From: CAIYTF01 sp963664845
Lineage (GTDB): Bacteria; Bacteroidota; Ignavibacteria; Ignavibacteriales; Ignavibacteriaceae
NCBI GenBank assembly: GCA_963664845.1
Contig: OY761615.1
Coordinates: forward strand, 5,766,001-5,830,000
DNA: 64,000 bases
Direction of reading: 5' to 3'
The position numbers and the translations under genes are program-made. Below, in pieces: positions 28,009 to 37,199 of this stretch (position 1 is its first letter; every line of letters begins with the position of its first letter). The notes beneath the pieces are model-generated. The model saw only the letters and a list, made by a program, of their open reading frames with translations, was not told where the DNA came from and did no database searches.

Positions 28009-28701
28009 TTATTTTGTGAAGAGCAGCCTGAGAAAATCTAAAATCGCGCCTACAGGGTTCATTTTTGACACCTGATCACCGTAGATGGTTGGAATGGTTA
28101 TATACCCTATTGTATATCCGGCCCGGCAGGCATTGATGAGAATTTCGGTTTCTGCCATGAATCCCCTGTTTTCAGGTAAAATATTCTCCAGTATCTTCAC
28201 CTGATATCCACGATAGCCGGATTGTGAGTCCAAAATTTTGCGCCGCACTTTTAATGTCAGCAGGAATGAGGTAATGGTGTTACTTATTATTCGTTGAATT
28301 GGCATATTTCCCAATTCCTTCCTGCGTGCTCCGATCACGATTTCGGTTTTGTCCAACCAGGAGAGGAATTGCGGGATGAGGGCAGGATCATGTTGAGCGT
28401 CTCCATCCAACGTAATGACCTTATGAATCCCCATTTCCTGTACTTTCATAAACCCTGCATTAAGCGAGTGACCTTTTCCAAAATTCTGCTCATTGCGGAG
28501 CACGATGATCCTGTCATCCGTTGGGAGCACGCTAACAGAATTATCAGTAGAACCATCATCAACTAAAATAACATAATCAACGTATTTTAGAGTTGATAGT
28601 ACTACATTGCGTATGTATTTTATCTCATTAAAACAGGGAATTACTGCTGCGCTATTTCTGTTTGTTAAAGTACTTCTCAACCTTTTCCCGCAGTTTTTCA
28701 A
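28009..28701 (-). CDS. Glycosyltransferase family 2, dolichyl-phosphate mannose synthase-like
   Basis: About 230 residues. GT-A fold with AVIPCFNE, ILVDDGSTDNS, the DxD region TLDGDAQHDPALI and GARRKELGN. There is no C-terminal membrane domain, so it is the short DPM1-type form that transfers a sugar from a nucleotide donor to a lipid carrier. The listed ATG gives a 50-base overlap with dacA. A TTG at 28680 just after AAAAGG would shorten the overlap, and the GT core only begins near residue 18. Last gene of the PASTA-rpe-folP-dacA run. Confidence 0.85.
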   Translation of the reverse strand: MKNCGKRLRSTLTNRNSAAVIPCFNEIKYIRNVVLSTLKYVDYVILVDDGSTDNSVSVLPTDDRIIVLRNEQNFGKGHSLNAGFMKVQEMGIHKVITLDGDAQHDPALIPQFLSWLDKTEIVIGARRKELGNMPIQRIISNTITSFLLTLKVRRKILDSQSGYRGYQVKILENILPENRGFMAETEILINACRAGYTIGYITIPTIYGDQVSKMNPVGAILDFLRLLFTK

Positions 28702-29473
28702 GGAACGAAGGCTCGTGTGCTCCGGACAATTTCTGCCTCAAAGCATCTCTGGAGAGCCCTCTTTGCAATACACCGTTTTCAGCAATTGAGATGCTCCCGG
28801 TTTCCTCCGAGACAATAACACTTAATACATCAGCTTGCTCCGAAATTCCCAGTCCTGCGCGATGACGCATTCCCAGAGGTTCTCCATTGTACGCGGTTGA
28901 GGATGAAAGGGGCATGGTACACCGTGCTGCTTCAATCAGACCATTTTTCACTATCACGGCGCCGTCATGCAGTGCGGCCCGGGGGTAGAAAATGGCTCTG
29001 AGCAGGTCCTTTGAAAGCTTTGCATTCAGCAATTCGCCTGTTTCCGACAAACCTCTGATCCCTGAGGACTGAACAACAATTATTAACGCCCCATGCTGAT
29101 GTTGAGACATCTCGAATGCCGCATCAACAATCTCATTAGCAATATCCGTGTCCTCCCCGGATACGCCCTTTTTCAGAAAGGGACTGCGTGCTATAAGCAC
29201 CATTAACCGCCGGATTTCGGGTTGGAAGAGGATAATGAAAGTGATAACCCAGATATCCGTTATAAATTTTAATAACCAGCTCAGGGCCTTAAGATTCATT
29301 GCCTGCGCACTAAACGACAACAGCATGACTATCAGCAGCCCGATAAATATTTGTGAACCTACCGTACCTTTCAACCATTTGTAGAGATTATAGACAATGG
29401 CAGCTACGATGGTAATGTCAATCACATCGAGGAGGGTAATCTTCAGAAATCCGAAGGAAAATAGTTCAAGCAT
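28652..29473 (-). CDS. dacA: Diadenylate cyclase (c-di-AMP synthase), CdaA/DacA type
   Basis: 273 residues. Three N-terminal membrane helices (about 10-90) precede the DAC domain with the DGA motif (AALHDGAVIV) and the RHR motif (MRHRAGLG), both needed to condense two ATP into c-di-AMP. It overlaps folP by eight bases. The folP-dacA arrangement is seen in other FCB bacteria. c-di-AMP usually tunes potassium, osmotic and wall homeostasis. Confidence 0.93.
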   Translation of the reverse strand: MLELFSFGFLKITLLDVIDITIVAAIVYNLYKWLKGTVGSQIFIGLLIVMLLSFSAQAMNLKALSWLLKFITDIWVITFIILFQPEIRRLMVLIARSPFLKKGVSGEDTDIANEIVDAAFEMSQHQHGALIIVVQSSGIRGLSETGELLNAKLSKDLLRAIFYPRAALHDGAVIVKNGLIEAARCTMPLSSSTAYNGEPLGMRHRAGLGISEQADVLSVIVSEETGSISIAENGVLQRGLSRDALRQKLSGAHEPSFLEKLREKVEKYFNKQK

Positions 29474-30617
29474 GAGTTCCGTTCAAATGTTTGTATAATT
29501 CCAATAATTGATATGCTAATTTAGCATTATGCGTTCTGATAATCGAGGCTCCATTTATTAAACTGAATAATTCGATCAGGGAACTTGCGGTATCCCGATC
29601 AGACACCTCAAGTTCCAGCGTTTTGCCAATAAAGCTTTTTCTGGAAACGCCTATTAGTACCGGAAAGCCAAACCGGCAAAATTCTTTCAGCCGTGATAAA
29701 ATCTCGAAATTGTCATCAATCGTTTTTCCGAAGCCAATTCCCGGGTCAAAAATAATGTTTGCAAGTCCGATTTCACCGGCTTTTTCAGCCTGACGCAATA
29801 AAAACATAATAATTTCCAAAACCGGATTGGTATAAACCGGGTTTTGCTGCATGATCTTCGGATCACCCAGCGTATGCATAAGAACATAATCGCATCCATA
29901 TTCCTTGGCCACAGCAAAAATACGCTCATCAAACACTCCCCCGCTAATGTCGTTTATCATTCCTGCACCGGCTGCAGCCGATTCGGAGGCAACCTCACTT
30001 TTCCAGGTGTCTACAGAGATGAGTATTTCAGGGAATGCATCGTGAATTGCCTCAACAACAGGAATTACTCTCCTGAGCTCCTCAGCAAGGCCAACGCGCT
30101 CCGATCCCGGACGAGTTGACTCTCCACCAATATCGATTATCGAAATGCCGCAATCCACCATTTCCCGGGCATTCTGCAATGCAGTGTCCACAGTATAATT
30201 TTTTCCGCCATCAGAAAAAGAATCAGGAGTAACATTCAAAATCCCCATCATAATTGGTGTATTCCGGGATGTGATCCTCTGATGTGGAGATTTAAAATGC
30301 TGAACCTTGGTGGCTTTTTCACTGCCAATAAACGAAAGATTGCGGATATCCAAAAGCTGGTCTTGGATCAGGCCCGGAAAATCTGATCGCTCCCGTACAC
30401 CAATCAGTCCATATACATTGTTGAGGTACTTTTCACCGGGGAGCAGAAAAAACGGGAGTGCATGCAATGCAGCAGCATTACCGGGCTCCTTCCTGGCCAG
30501 ATCAAATAGTTCATAGGCTATGGTTATCCCATGATCGAGCAGTTTATGCAGTTCGTAAAATCGTGTGTAGCGTTTTCTCACATAAGGGTTCGTCAATTCC
30601 ACTTCCAGAGCGAACAT
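29466..30617 (-). CDS. folP: Dihydropteroate synthase with N-terminal extension
   Basis: Folate biosynthesis: joins p-aminobenzoate to 6-hydroxymethyl-dihydropterin diphosphate. The TIM-barrel core starts near residue 122 with GILNVTPDSFSDGG, then DIGGESTRPG, SVDTWK, INDISGG, FDPGIGFGKT and GVSRKSFIG. Residues 1-120 are an extra region (helical, no motif recognised) that makes the protein 383 residues instead of about 280. The extension has normal codon use and no internal start that fits better. It follows a 131-residue unknown gene by four bases. Confidence 0.9.
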   Translation of the reverse strand: MFALEVELTNPYVRKRYTRFYELHKLLDHGITIAYELFDLARKEPGNAAALHALPFFLLPGEKYLNNVYGLIGVRERSDFPGLIQDQLLDIRNLSFIGSEKATKVQHFKSPHQRITSRNTPIMMGILNVTPDSFSDGGKNYTVDTALQNAREMVDCGISIIDIGGESTRPGSERVGLAEELRRVIPVVEAIHDAFPEILISVDTWKSEVASESAAAGAGMINDISGGVFDERIFAVAKEYGCDYVLMHTLGDPKIMQQNPVYTNPVLEIIMFLLRQAEKAGEIGLANIIFDPGIGFGKTIDDNFEILSRLKEFCRFGFPVLIGVSRKSFIGKTLELEVSDRDTASSLIELFSLINGASIIRTHNAKLAYQLLELYKHLNGTHA

Positions 30618-30621
30618 AGAC

Positions 30622-31017
30622 TCACCCCAGTCCGTCTGAAAAGGTAATTTTGTCCCTTGTCACAGTCAGCATTACCTGTCCATAACCGTTTTTAACAGAC
30701 AGAGTGTCAGTTGGATGGAGATTGAACCTCATAAACGACCACCCCATCAGACTGGCAGTGTCTCCACCATTATCCAATGTATGCGTATCATCAGCTTCCA
30801 GATTTTCAGTGGTTGCCAAAAACGAGAAGTCAACGGCAGGAACACTCACCCGGCAGCCGCTAATATCATAAACTGTCGTCTCGGGTGTCAGTGGCAACAC
30901 TTCGGTTTTGAAGACAGAGCAGGAAAAGCCGTTTTCAATAAGGATTGAGAAATCACGAACAAGACCCTTTTCTGTTTCCAGTTTCCCACCAACCAGAGCG
31001 ATCGGATTTTTCATCAA
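30622..31017 (-). CDS. Unknown protein between rpe and folP
   Basis: 131 residues, mostly beta-strand by pattern, no signal peptide, no catalytic motif. It begins MMKNPIALVGGKLET. The centre has VYDISGCRVSVPAVDFSFLA and the C-terminus alternates hydrophobic and polar residues (QVMLTVTRDKITFS). It overlaps the rpe stop in ATGA and lies five bases from folP, so it is firmly in the operon. I do not recognise a family. Confidence 0.65.
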   Translation of the reverse strand: MMKNPIALVGGKLETEKGLVRDFSILIENGFSCSVFKTEVLPLTPETTVYDISGCRVSVPAVDFSFLATTENLEADDTHTLDNGGDTASLMGWSFMRFNLHPTDTLSVKNGYGQVMLTVTRDKITFSDGLG

Positions 31018-31679
31018 TCCCTTTTGTTCAGGAGCAGTTTATACATTCGTGTTGTTTCCTCAACATTAGGTGAATCGAACACGGCCGAACCCATTACAAA
31101 CACATCAACACCGGCATTGGCAGCAGACTTCCAGGTTTCCTGATTCATTCCACCATCTATCTCGATCAAATAGGAAAGCCCGTTACGCTCGCGAAATTCG
31201 GCTATCTTTTCAATTTTTTTCAACACCGATCCGATGAACTTTTGCCCTCCAAAGCCGGGATTTACTGACATCGCCAGCACCAGATCCACATACTCAAGGC
31301 TTTCCTCCACAGCACTGAACGAGGTCGACGGATTAATTGCAATGCCGGGATATATATTAATTTGCCGCATTCTTTGGATACTGCGGTTAAGATGCACCAC
31401 TTCCTCAACATGAACCGTGATGAATGAAGCACCTGCTTCAGCAAACGCCGGTATAAGCGCATCGGGGTTTTTAATCATGAGGTGAACATCAAGAGGAAGA
31501 GCTGAAACTTTTTTGACTGCTTTAACGATCATTGGACCAAAGGTAAGATTGGGGACAAAATGCCCGTCCATGATGTCACAGTGCACGAAATCGGCACCGC
31601 CGTTTTCGATAGACTGGATTTGTTTTCCAAGTTGAAGAAAGTCAGCAGACAAGATTGAAGGTGCTAAATATTTTTTCAT
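31014..31679 (-). CDS. rpe: Ribulose-phosphate 3-epimerase
   Basis: Interconverts ribulose 5-phosphate and xylulose 5-phosphate in the pentose phosphate pathway. 221 residues, TIM barrel. Motifs: APSILSADFLQLG, the metal-binding VHCDIMDGHFVPN, DVHLMI, MSVNPGFGGQKF and the closing EIDGGM ... VMGSAVF. It overlaps PASTA upstream and the unknown gene downstream by four bases each. Confidence 0.96.
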   Translation of the reverse strand: MKKYLAPSILSADFLQLGKQIQSIENGGADFVHCDIMDGHFVPNLTFGPMIVKAVKKVSALPLDVHLMIKNPDALIPAFAEAGASFITVHVEEVVHLNRSIQRMRQINIYPGIAINPSTSFSAVEESLEYVDLVLAMSVNPGFGGQKFIGSVLKKIEKIAEFRERNGLSYLIEIDGGMNQETWKSAANAGVDVFVMGSAVFDSPNVEETTRMYKLLLNKRD

Positions 31680-32446
31680 GGTTTTTTCGAATTAAATTCG
31701 TCTTCCTTTGTTTCTGTAAACTTTGATATAAAGAGATCGACTGAGTTGTTGGGATTGACTTTTGCGCCTGCAGCCGGGTATTGATCGACAACGGTATTGG
31801 GAAGCAGATCCTTAAATGTGGGAAGGTAACTTATCTTACCCACGGTAAGTTCCAGGCCTTTCAATACCTGTTCTGCCTCGGTTTTCGATTTGCCGATAAG
31901 ATCGGGGACTTCAATGGTGCCCTCAACAGCGCCTAAACTTATTGACACCCTAACGGTAGTATTGCGTCCCACGGAAGTTCCAGAAGCATATTCCTGTGAA
32001 ACGATAATGTCTTTGGGCGTTGTTGATGCAACATAGGAGACATCCCCTATTCTTAATGAGGCCCGATCAAGCATAAGCTTCGCATCAACCAGTGATTTGC
32101 CCATAAGCAGCGGAACGGATGTTGTTTGCGTACCTCCGCTGATTATCAGATAAATGGTCCGGCCTTTTTTTACAATTGCATTGCCGAATGGTCGCTGGGA
32201 AACCACGGAATTTTTCGGATACCGGCTGTCCAACACCGTATCGCTAACTTCAGCCGTCAGATGATTGTCCTCGATAGTCCTCATCGCTTCCGATAAGGAC
32301 ATTCCCAGCACTTTGGGTACTTTTATCTCCGGTGACGAAACATACCAGGGCATTATTGCATAATTCATTATCATGCCAAACAGGAAAAATCCTGCCAGGA
32401 CGAATAATAGTTTCTTTACAGCGGGTTTTTTAATAAAGTCTTTCAT
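31676..32446 (-). CDS. Membrane-anchored protein with three PASTA domains
   Basis: 256 residues: a short cytoplasmic tail, one membrane helix (about 13-33), then three PASTA repeats at about 40-107, 108-173 and 176-245 (each with a V/P-x-x-x-G-x-S pattern such as VPKVLGMSLSEA). There is no kinase or transpeptidase domain, unlike PknB or PBP2x. Such PASTA-only proteins precede rpe in several FCB genomes. It probably binds peptidoglycan in the periplasm. First gene of the rpe-folP-dacA operon and divergent from rqcH. Confidence 0.85.
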   Translation of the reverse strand: MKDFIKKPAVKKLLFVLAGFFLFGMIMNYAIMPWYVSSPEIKVPKVLGMSLSEAMRTIEDNHLTAEVSDTVLDSRYPKNSVVSQRPFGNAIVKKGRTIYLIISGGTQTTSVPLLMGKSLVDAKLMLDRASLRIGDVSYVASTTPKDIIVSQEYASGTSVGRNTTVRVSISLGAVEGTIEVPDLIGKSKTEAEQVLKGLELTVGKISYLPTFKDLLPNTVVDQYPAAGAKVNPNNSVDLFISKFTETKEDEFNSKKP

Positions 32447-32536
32447 ATTTTCAAATATATAAAACTAAGCTTTTTGTTACAATGAACATCTGTTCCTTTA
32501 TTGAATTATTATGAAGCACCTGAATGGCACTTATAC

Positions 32537-34183
32537 ATGACTAAAAACTATTTCTTCCTTTACCGGCTGACACTTGAATTAAACGACCTTTTAACGAATA
32601 CATCACTTACTGATGCCTTTTGTCAGGACAAAGATAAGCTTGTGCTCGAGTTTTTGGGTGATAAAGACACAAAATACCTCGAAATCCATGTTTCTCAAAA
32701 GGATCCCTGGATACTTTTTCGGCAGGATTACTCCATGGCCAGGAAAAACGTGGTTCACTTTTTTCAGGAATTCCTTCCCCTGAAAATGGACAGGATTGAC
32801 CTGGCATCTCTGGAACGCACGGTTTATTTCATTTCCGGGGAGCTTTCGTTACAATTCATTTTGCATGGAGCACACACAAATGTGTGTCTTACAAATAATA
32901 ACACTATTTTGGAGTCATTCAAGAGTATTGATGAAGCTGACGAGAAAATACTCCAGTCCCGCTGCGCATCCATCGCGCCTGTTGATCTGTCCTCAATTGT
33001 GGCATCAATCTCCTCACTGTCTTTGGATGAAACCACTGGGATTAAAAAGAAATATCCTTTCCTGGGAAACGAGATTCTGGACGAACTGTTTTTCAGGAAC
33101 GGCAAAGTGAACTCCCTGCCCGGAGAACTGCTTCATTCAATTATCCGGGAAGTTCTGGAAGATGAGATAGTGCTTGGAATTGACACCAAATCCAAAAAAC
33201 TGAGCCTGTTCCCTGCTGCTTTCCATCGTTCTATTGAAAACGAGCTGCTGCGAACTTCTTCTGCAGTAAAAGCAATTCGTGAATACGTCCGGGAGGAAGG
33301 CAAGACAGATAATACAGGGAACACATTCAAGAACGTTACTACTGAGCTCAAAAAAAGAATTGCCAATCTTGAGGTCCGAAAGGAAAAGCTTGAAGGTATT
33401 ATCAAAGACGAGACCAGAGTTCCGGAGTTGCGTAAAACGGGCGATCTGCTTGCGGCCAACATTTATAAGTTGGGCAAAGGGATGGAGTCCATTGAGGTGG
33501 AGGATTATACAAAAGACGGACTGCCGATCACAATTAAGCTTCAGGAGAAACTGACACCACAGCAAAACATTGATGTGTTTTTCAAGAAAGCACGCTCAGT
33601 AGAACAGTCAATAGAGCGTTCACGGGATGAATTGCCCAAAATTGAACAGCAACTCATCCGCCTGAGGAACAGATACGAGGAAATTCAACAAATGGATCAT
33701 AGTCAATTGAAAGAGCTGGCAAAGATGATTGAATCACAAGATAAAAAGTACAATAAAAACGTGGAACCGGTTAAAACGATCAGGTTTATTATCGACGGCA
33801 AATACACACTGCTTGTCGGGAAAGACAGCAGGAACAATGACCTGCTCACACTGCACATAGCAAAACAGGAAGATATTTGGATGCATGCCCGAAGCGTTCC
33901 CGGTTCGCACGTCATAATCCAGGTGACCAACAACAAAGAAGAAATTCAGAAATCCGTTATAAAGAAGGCTGCAGCAGTGGCCGCGTTTTACAGCAAAGCA
34001 AAAAATGCAGGTCTGGTGCCTGTTTCCTACACAAAAAAGAAATACGTCAGCAAACGAAAAGGATCGCCCGCAGGACAAGTGATGCTTTCGCGTGAAGAAA
34101 CTGTAATGGTGAAACCGGGAATTCCGGAAGGAGTAGAAATTCAGAAGGAACCCGGAATTGAGGATTTATTAGGCCAAGGATGA
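32537..34183 (+). CDS. rqcH: NFACT protein, RqcH/Rqc2-like ribosome quality-control factor
   Basis: 548 residues from the ATG at 32537 (MTKNYFFLYRLTLEL); a TTG at 32501 would add 12 unlikely residues. NFACT-N is at the N-terminus, the long coiled coil is at about 255-425, and NFACT-R (DUF814) is near 410-520 with DIWMHARSVPGSHVII. In characterised RqcH the factor binds obstructed 50S subunits and adds C-terminal alanine tails. The DR pair of that family (D97-R98 in Bacillus) aligns by eye with E93-R94 here, so Asp is Glu. It is alone and divergent from the PASTA operon. The family call is strong; tailing activity is inferred. Confidence 0.88.
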   Translation: MTKNYFFLYRLTLELNDLLTNTSLTDAFCQDKDKLVLEFLGDKDTKYLEIHVSQKDPWILFRQDYSMARKNVVHFFQEFLPLKMDRIDLASLERTVYFISGELSLQFILHGAHTNVCLTNNNTILESFKSIDEADEKILQSRCASIAPVDLSSIVASISSLSLDETTGIKKKYPFLGNEILDELFFRNGKVNSLPGELLHSIIREVLEDEIVLGIDTKSKKLSLFPAAFHRSIENELLRTSSAVKAIREYVREEGKTDNTGNTFKNVTTELKKRIANLEVRKEKLEGIIKDETRVPELRKTGDLLAANIYKLGKGMESIEVEDYTKDGLPITIKLQEKLTPQQNIDVFFKKARSVEQSIERSRDELPKIEQQLIRLRNRYEEIQQMDHSQLKELAKMIESQDKKYNKNVEPVKTIRFIIDGKYTLLVGKDSRNNDLLTLHIAKQEDIWMHARSVPGSHVIIQVTNNKEEIQKSVIKKAAAVAAFYSKAKNAGLVPVSYTKKKYVSKRKGSPAGQVMLSREETVMVKPGIPEGVEIQKEPGIEDLLGQG

Positions 34184-34189
34184 TGGCTG

Positions 34190-35278
34190 TTAAAAATTGG
34201 TGAGCCCTACGCCGAACAAGTATTTTGTGCTTATTCCCAAGGTCATATTTCCATTCGAGCCAATGATAGTCCAGAGACCCGGTGAAAAGTTTCCGTATTT
34301 AATGATACCAGGATATACATCAATTGAACAAAAATACTCCTTTACGCCGCTCATCACTATTGACGCCAGTAAGGAATTATTGCGGTCCAGAAAAACACCT
34401 GCCTGCCAACTGGTTTCAATGGTTCTCTGGCGCAGAATAGCGTCCATATCCACCAGGTGTTTTGTTCTGAATCCAACTCCATAGGATAGATTATCGCCAT
34501 CAGCCAGTTTATGCGAAAGGCCCCAAATTGCGCCTTCCCCAAAACGATATAAGAAGGAGTACTTTTCAGAAAAGGGTAATTTCCATTTTATCGAGAAAAA
34601 TTGTCCCGCGTTGACTCTACCTGATGGCAGCGAGATAGAAGCCTGTAGTGACCAATCGGCCAGATTCAGTTTATCATGAAAAAACTCATTGATATTATCA
34701 AAACTGAAGAGAATGATGCCGCCCAGATCAAATAAGTAAATATCAGATATCTCATCCACGCTGTACCCTTCATAGGGACCAGTCTCCATAACCTCATTCA
34801 TCAAATGCATGGACATAAGTGTAACTGCTGAACAAAGCCAGGGTGCCGGAACATTGTTCTCCTCGTACCATTCCCGCATTGCAGTGGAAAGCATGCCGCA
34901 GCCGAATAAATGAAGCGTGTAATTGGGTATCCAGGGCGCTGTTTCCTTGGACATTCCTGAAGGTATAAGTTCCATCATGAATTTTGAGGTGCCATACCTC
35001 CTTATACGCGGAAAAGGATCCTTTAAGTTATCAATAACATTGTCAACCATTCTTTTATATTGATGGTCACCAATTTTGTTAGAGACCGATTGAAGCTGGC
35101 ATATGTCATAGCCCCCATTAATGAACAGCGTTATAGGGTTGAACAGTGCCTCACTGCCATAATTTTTATTTGTATAAAAGTACCTTTTCTTAAGCGTATC
35201 TGATTGAGAATAAACAGTGCAGTGCAAGAAAACAAGAAATAATGGAAACAGAATTTTCACAAAAGTAAGTCGATTCAT
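34190..35278 (-). CDS. Secreted or outer-membrane protein of unknown function
   Basis: 362 residues. The signal peptide is KILFPLFLVFLHCTVYSQ. The first half is helical with tryptophan and methionine clusters (SAVTLMSMHLMNEVMET). The second half alternates strands with aromatic ends (LSYGVGFRTKHL, GISTKYLFGVGLTNF), and its final Phe fits an outer-membrane beta-barrel. The stop lies seven bases from the convergent rqcH stop. No family is recognised. Confidence 0.7.
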   Translation of the reverse strand: MNRLTFVKILFPLFLVFLHCTVYSQSDTLKKRYFYTNKNYGSEALFNPITLFINGGYDICQLQSVSNKIGDHQYKRMVDNVIDNLKDPFPRIRRYGTSKFMMELIPSGMSKETAPWIPNYTLHLFGCGMLSTAMREWYEENNVPAPWLCSAVTLMSMHLMNEVMETGPYEGYSVDEISDIYLFDLGGIILFSFDNINEFFHDKLNLADWSLQASISLPSGRVNAGQFFSIKWKLPFSEKYSFLYRFGEGAIWGLSHKLADGDNLSYGVGFRTKHLVDMDAILRQRTIETSWQAGVFLDRNNSLLASIVMSGVKEYFCSIDVYPGIIKYGNFSPGLWTIIGSNGNMTLGISTKYLFGVGLTNF

Positions 35279-35462
35279 CCCGATATATGGTCTATGCTAT
35301 ATAAATAATGTATGGAAAATTACCTATAACGGATTGATATTCAAAGCCTTTCAGGAGAAAATGAAGCAACGCAGCAATTATTATAGCCGGCAGAGTACTG
35401 CCTGTGCCATTACCCACAATCTCTGTCGCATAGGGTTATCGACTTTCAGATCAACCCAATTA

Positions 35463-36155
35463 TTATCGGATGAGCCTTGCAAGAGTCTCAATGTATTTGC
35501 TGATAAACTCGTCAAGCCTTTTTCGCCGGTATTGCATTATAAACCGAGGGTGTTCCAAAGGAATTAGTTTATCGAAAAAACCATGCTCTGCATTCAGTTT
35601 TTCGAAATAATTGAAGTTTTTCCCTGTACCAAGACATACGGCTATATCCCGTCTTGCACCAAGCTTGAGTTGCTTCAACATAGTTTCGATGACGAATGGG
35701 GTTGATGAGCGTTCCAATTCCTTTTCATCATAATAATTAAGATTACTGCCATACTTGACAAACCCCACCGGTGATATTGCCGTAAGGAAGAACTGTTTGT
35801 AGAATTTCTCTGGTCCACCATATGCTTCAATCATCATATAAACAAATTCGGCGGAGATTTCTCCCCTTTTCTGAAAATCGTTGCTGATGCCACAATTTGT
35901 TTGCAGCCTGACAGGATCCGTAAATGGGATGCCTGTAACACCTCCGCCGAATCTTCCCGGATTAATACCAAAAATAAAAGTCCGCTCATTCGTATCGCTG
36001 AAATATTTCCGGTAAAAAGCAGAAACTACCTGCATAACCTGTTTATCCGAAAATGGAAGCATAGTCTCTACGCCTTCGGGTAATTCAAAACCGGGTTTCA
36101 GTTTTGAATAGAATCTGATTATCTTCTCCGATAAGAGTTTGTTCTGTTTAGCCAA
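35463..36155 (-). CDS. SMUG2-like uracil-DNA glycosylase
   Basis: 230 residues. The family motif near 63-80 is FGINPGRFGGGVTGIPF, which resembles the SMUG active-site GMNPGPWG..TGVPFG, and EHPRFIMQYRRK at the C-terminus resembles the HPS DNA-intercalation loop. It likely removes uracil or hydroxymethyluracil from DNA. An in-frame stop lies two codons before the TTG at 36155, which is therefore the furthest possible start. No neighbour in repair is seen. Confidence 0.82.
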   Translation of the reverse strand: MAKQNKLLSEKIIRFYSKLKPGFELPEGVETMLPFSDKQVMQVVSAFYRKYFSDTNERTFIFGINPGRFGGGVTGIPFTDPVRLQTNCGISNDFQKRGEISAEFVYMMIEAYGGPEKFYKQFFLTAISPVGFVKYGSNLNYYDEKELERSSTPFVIETMLKQLKLGARRDIAVCLGTGKNFNYFEKLNAEHGFFDKLIPLEHPRFIMQYRRKRLDEFISKYIETLARLIR

Positions 36156-36240
36156 CGGTTATGCTTCCAACCTTGCTATGTCTGATCGAAAAGAAGACGG
36201 AAAATCCGAAACCACAATTTGTTGTACGCGGCACATTGTA

Positions 36241-37158
36241 TTAATCTTTTATTTTTAAATCGATACCGGCTTCTGTCTTCAAGAACTCGGACACCTTTTT
36301 ATAAATATTTGTCATTTCTTCTTTACTGAATTTACCGTGTCCGCCGCCTTTAACCGTATAAAGGAAATTCCGGACCCCGGCTTTGTCAAGTGCTGCCTTA
36401 AAAGAAACCGATTGTGTATAGGGTATTGTTGGATCTTCATCACCCTGAATCATGATAATTGGCGGTAAATCTTTTCGTACATAGTTAATTGGAGAAATCA
36501 GAGCGCCAATTTTTTTTGCTTCGTCAATACTTGGGAAAAACCGAGTCACCTGTTTTTTTCGCTTTGGCTCTTCAAGCAATGCATTCATATCCGCCGGTCC
36601 ATAGAAATCAACAATAGCAGCAGTTTTTAAACTATGGCTGCCCGCACAGGTGTTATCTAATTCCGAGTTTGGAGGAAGTACGCCGGCGATCAGCGCCAGA
36701 TGTCCACCTGCTGAAGTGCCGGAAAGGACTATTTTATTAGTGTCGATGCCCAACTTGACTGCATTTTCATAAGCCCACGCAAGAACACATCTGGCATCCT
36801 CAACGCAAGCCGGCATTTTGGCTTTTTGCAGGAAACGATATTCTGCGTTTATTACTACCCACCCGCTGTTAAGATAGGGAGTGAACTGGGTTGATGAATC
36901 TTTGCTTCCCTTCACCCACCCTCCACCGTGGAAAAAGATCAAAAGCGGTTGAGCCTCTTTTTTATTTTTCAGCGAATAGACATCAAGCATAACTGAATCT
37001 GCTCCGATTCGCTTGTACACAACATCAGCAGATACGTCATAGGTTTTCGCGTATTGCTTTTCCCACTTTGGCTGTTTATAAAGTTGCGCAGCAGTTTCAG
37101 TAACCAAACCAGGGTGGAGAACTGCAAAAACAAGTGCAAAAAAGCAAAAACGAAGCAT
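36241..37158 (-). CDS. Exported alpha/beta-hydrolase (esterase/acylesterase), copy 1
   Basis: 305 residues from the ATG at 37158, preceded by GAGAG; an upstream in-frame ATG at 37197 is less likely because the signal peptide (MLRFCFFALVFAVLH) begins here. Fold motifs: oxyanion FFHGGGWVKG, nucleophile S149 in SGTSAGGHLAL, Asp in QGDEDPTIPY and His in KGGGHGKF. The BD-FAE/HSL-like group deacylates carbohydrate or small esters. It is a clear paralogue of the next gene, which shares most motifs word for word. Confidence 0.85.
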   Translation of the reverse strand: MLRFCFFALVFAVLHPGLVTETAAQLYKQPKWEKQYAKTYDVSADVVYKRIGADSVMLDVYSLKNKKEAQPLLIFFHGGGWVKGSKDSSTQFTPYLNSGWVVINAEYRFLQKAKMPACVEDARCVLAWAYENAVKLGIDTNKIVLSGTSAGGHLALIAGVLPPNSELDNTCAGSHSLKTAAIVDFYGPADMNALLEEPKRKKQVTRFFPSIDEAKKIGALISPINYVRKDLPPIIMIQGDEDPTIPYTQSVSFKAALDKAGVRNFLYTVKGGGHGKFSKEEMTNIYKKVSEFLKTEAGIDLKIKD

Positions 37159-37199
37159 TGTCGCTCTCAAATGGCTTTCGCAATGTACAGTTGCCATTA

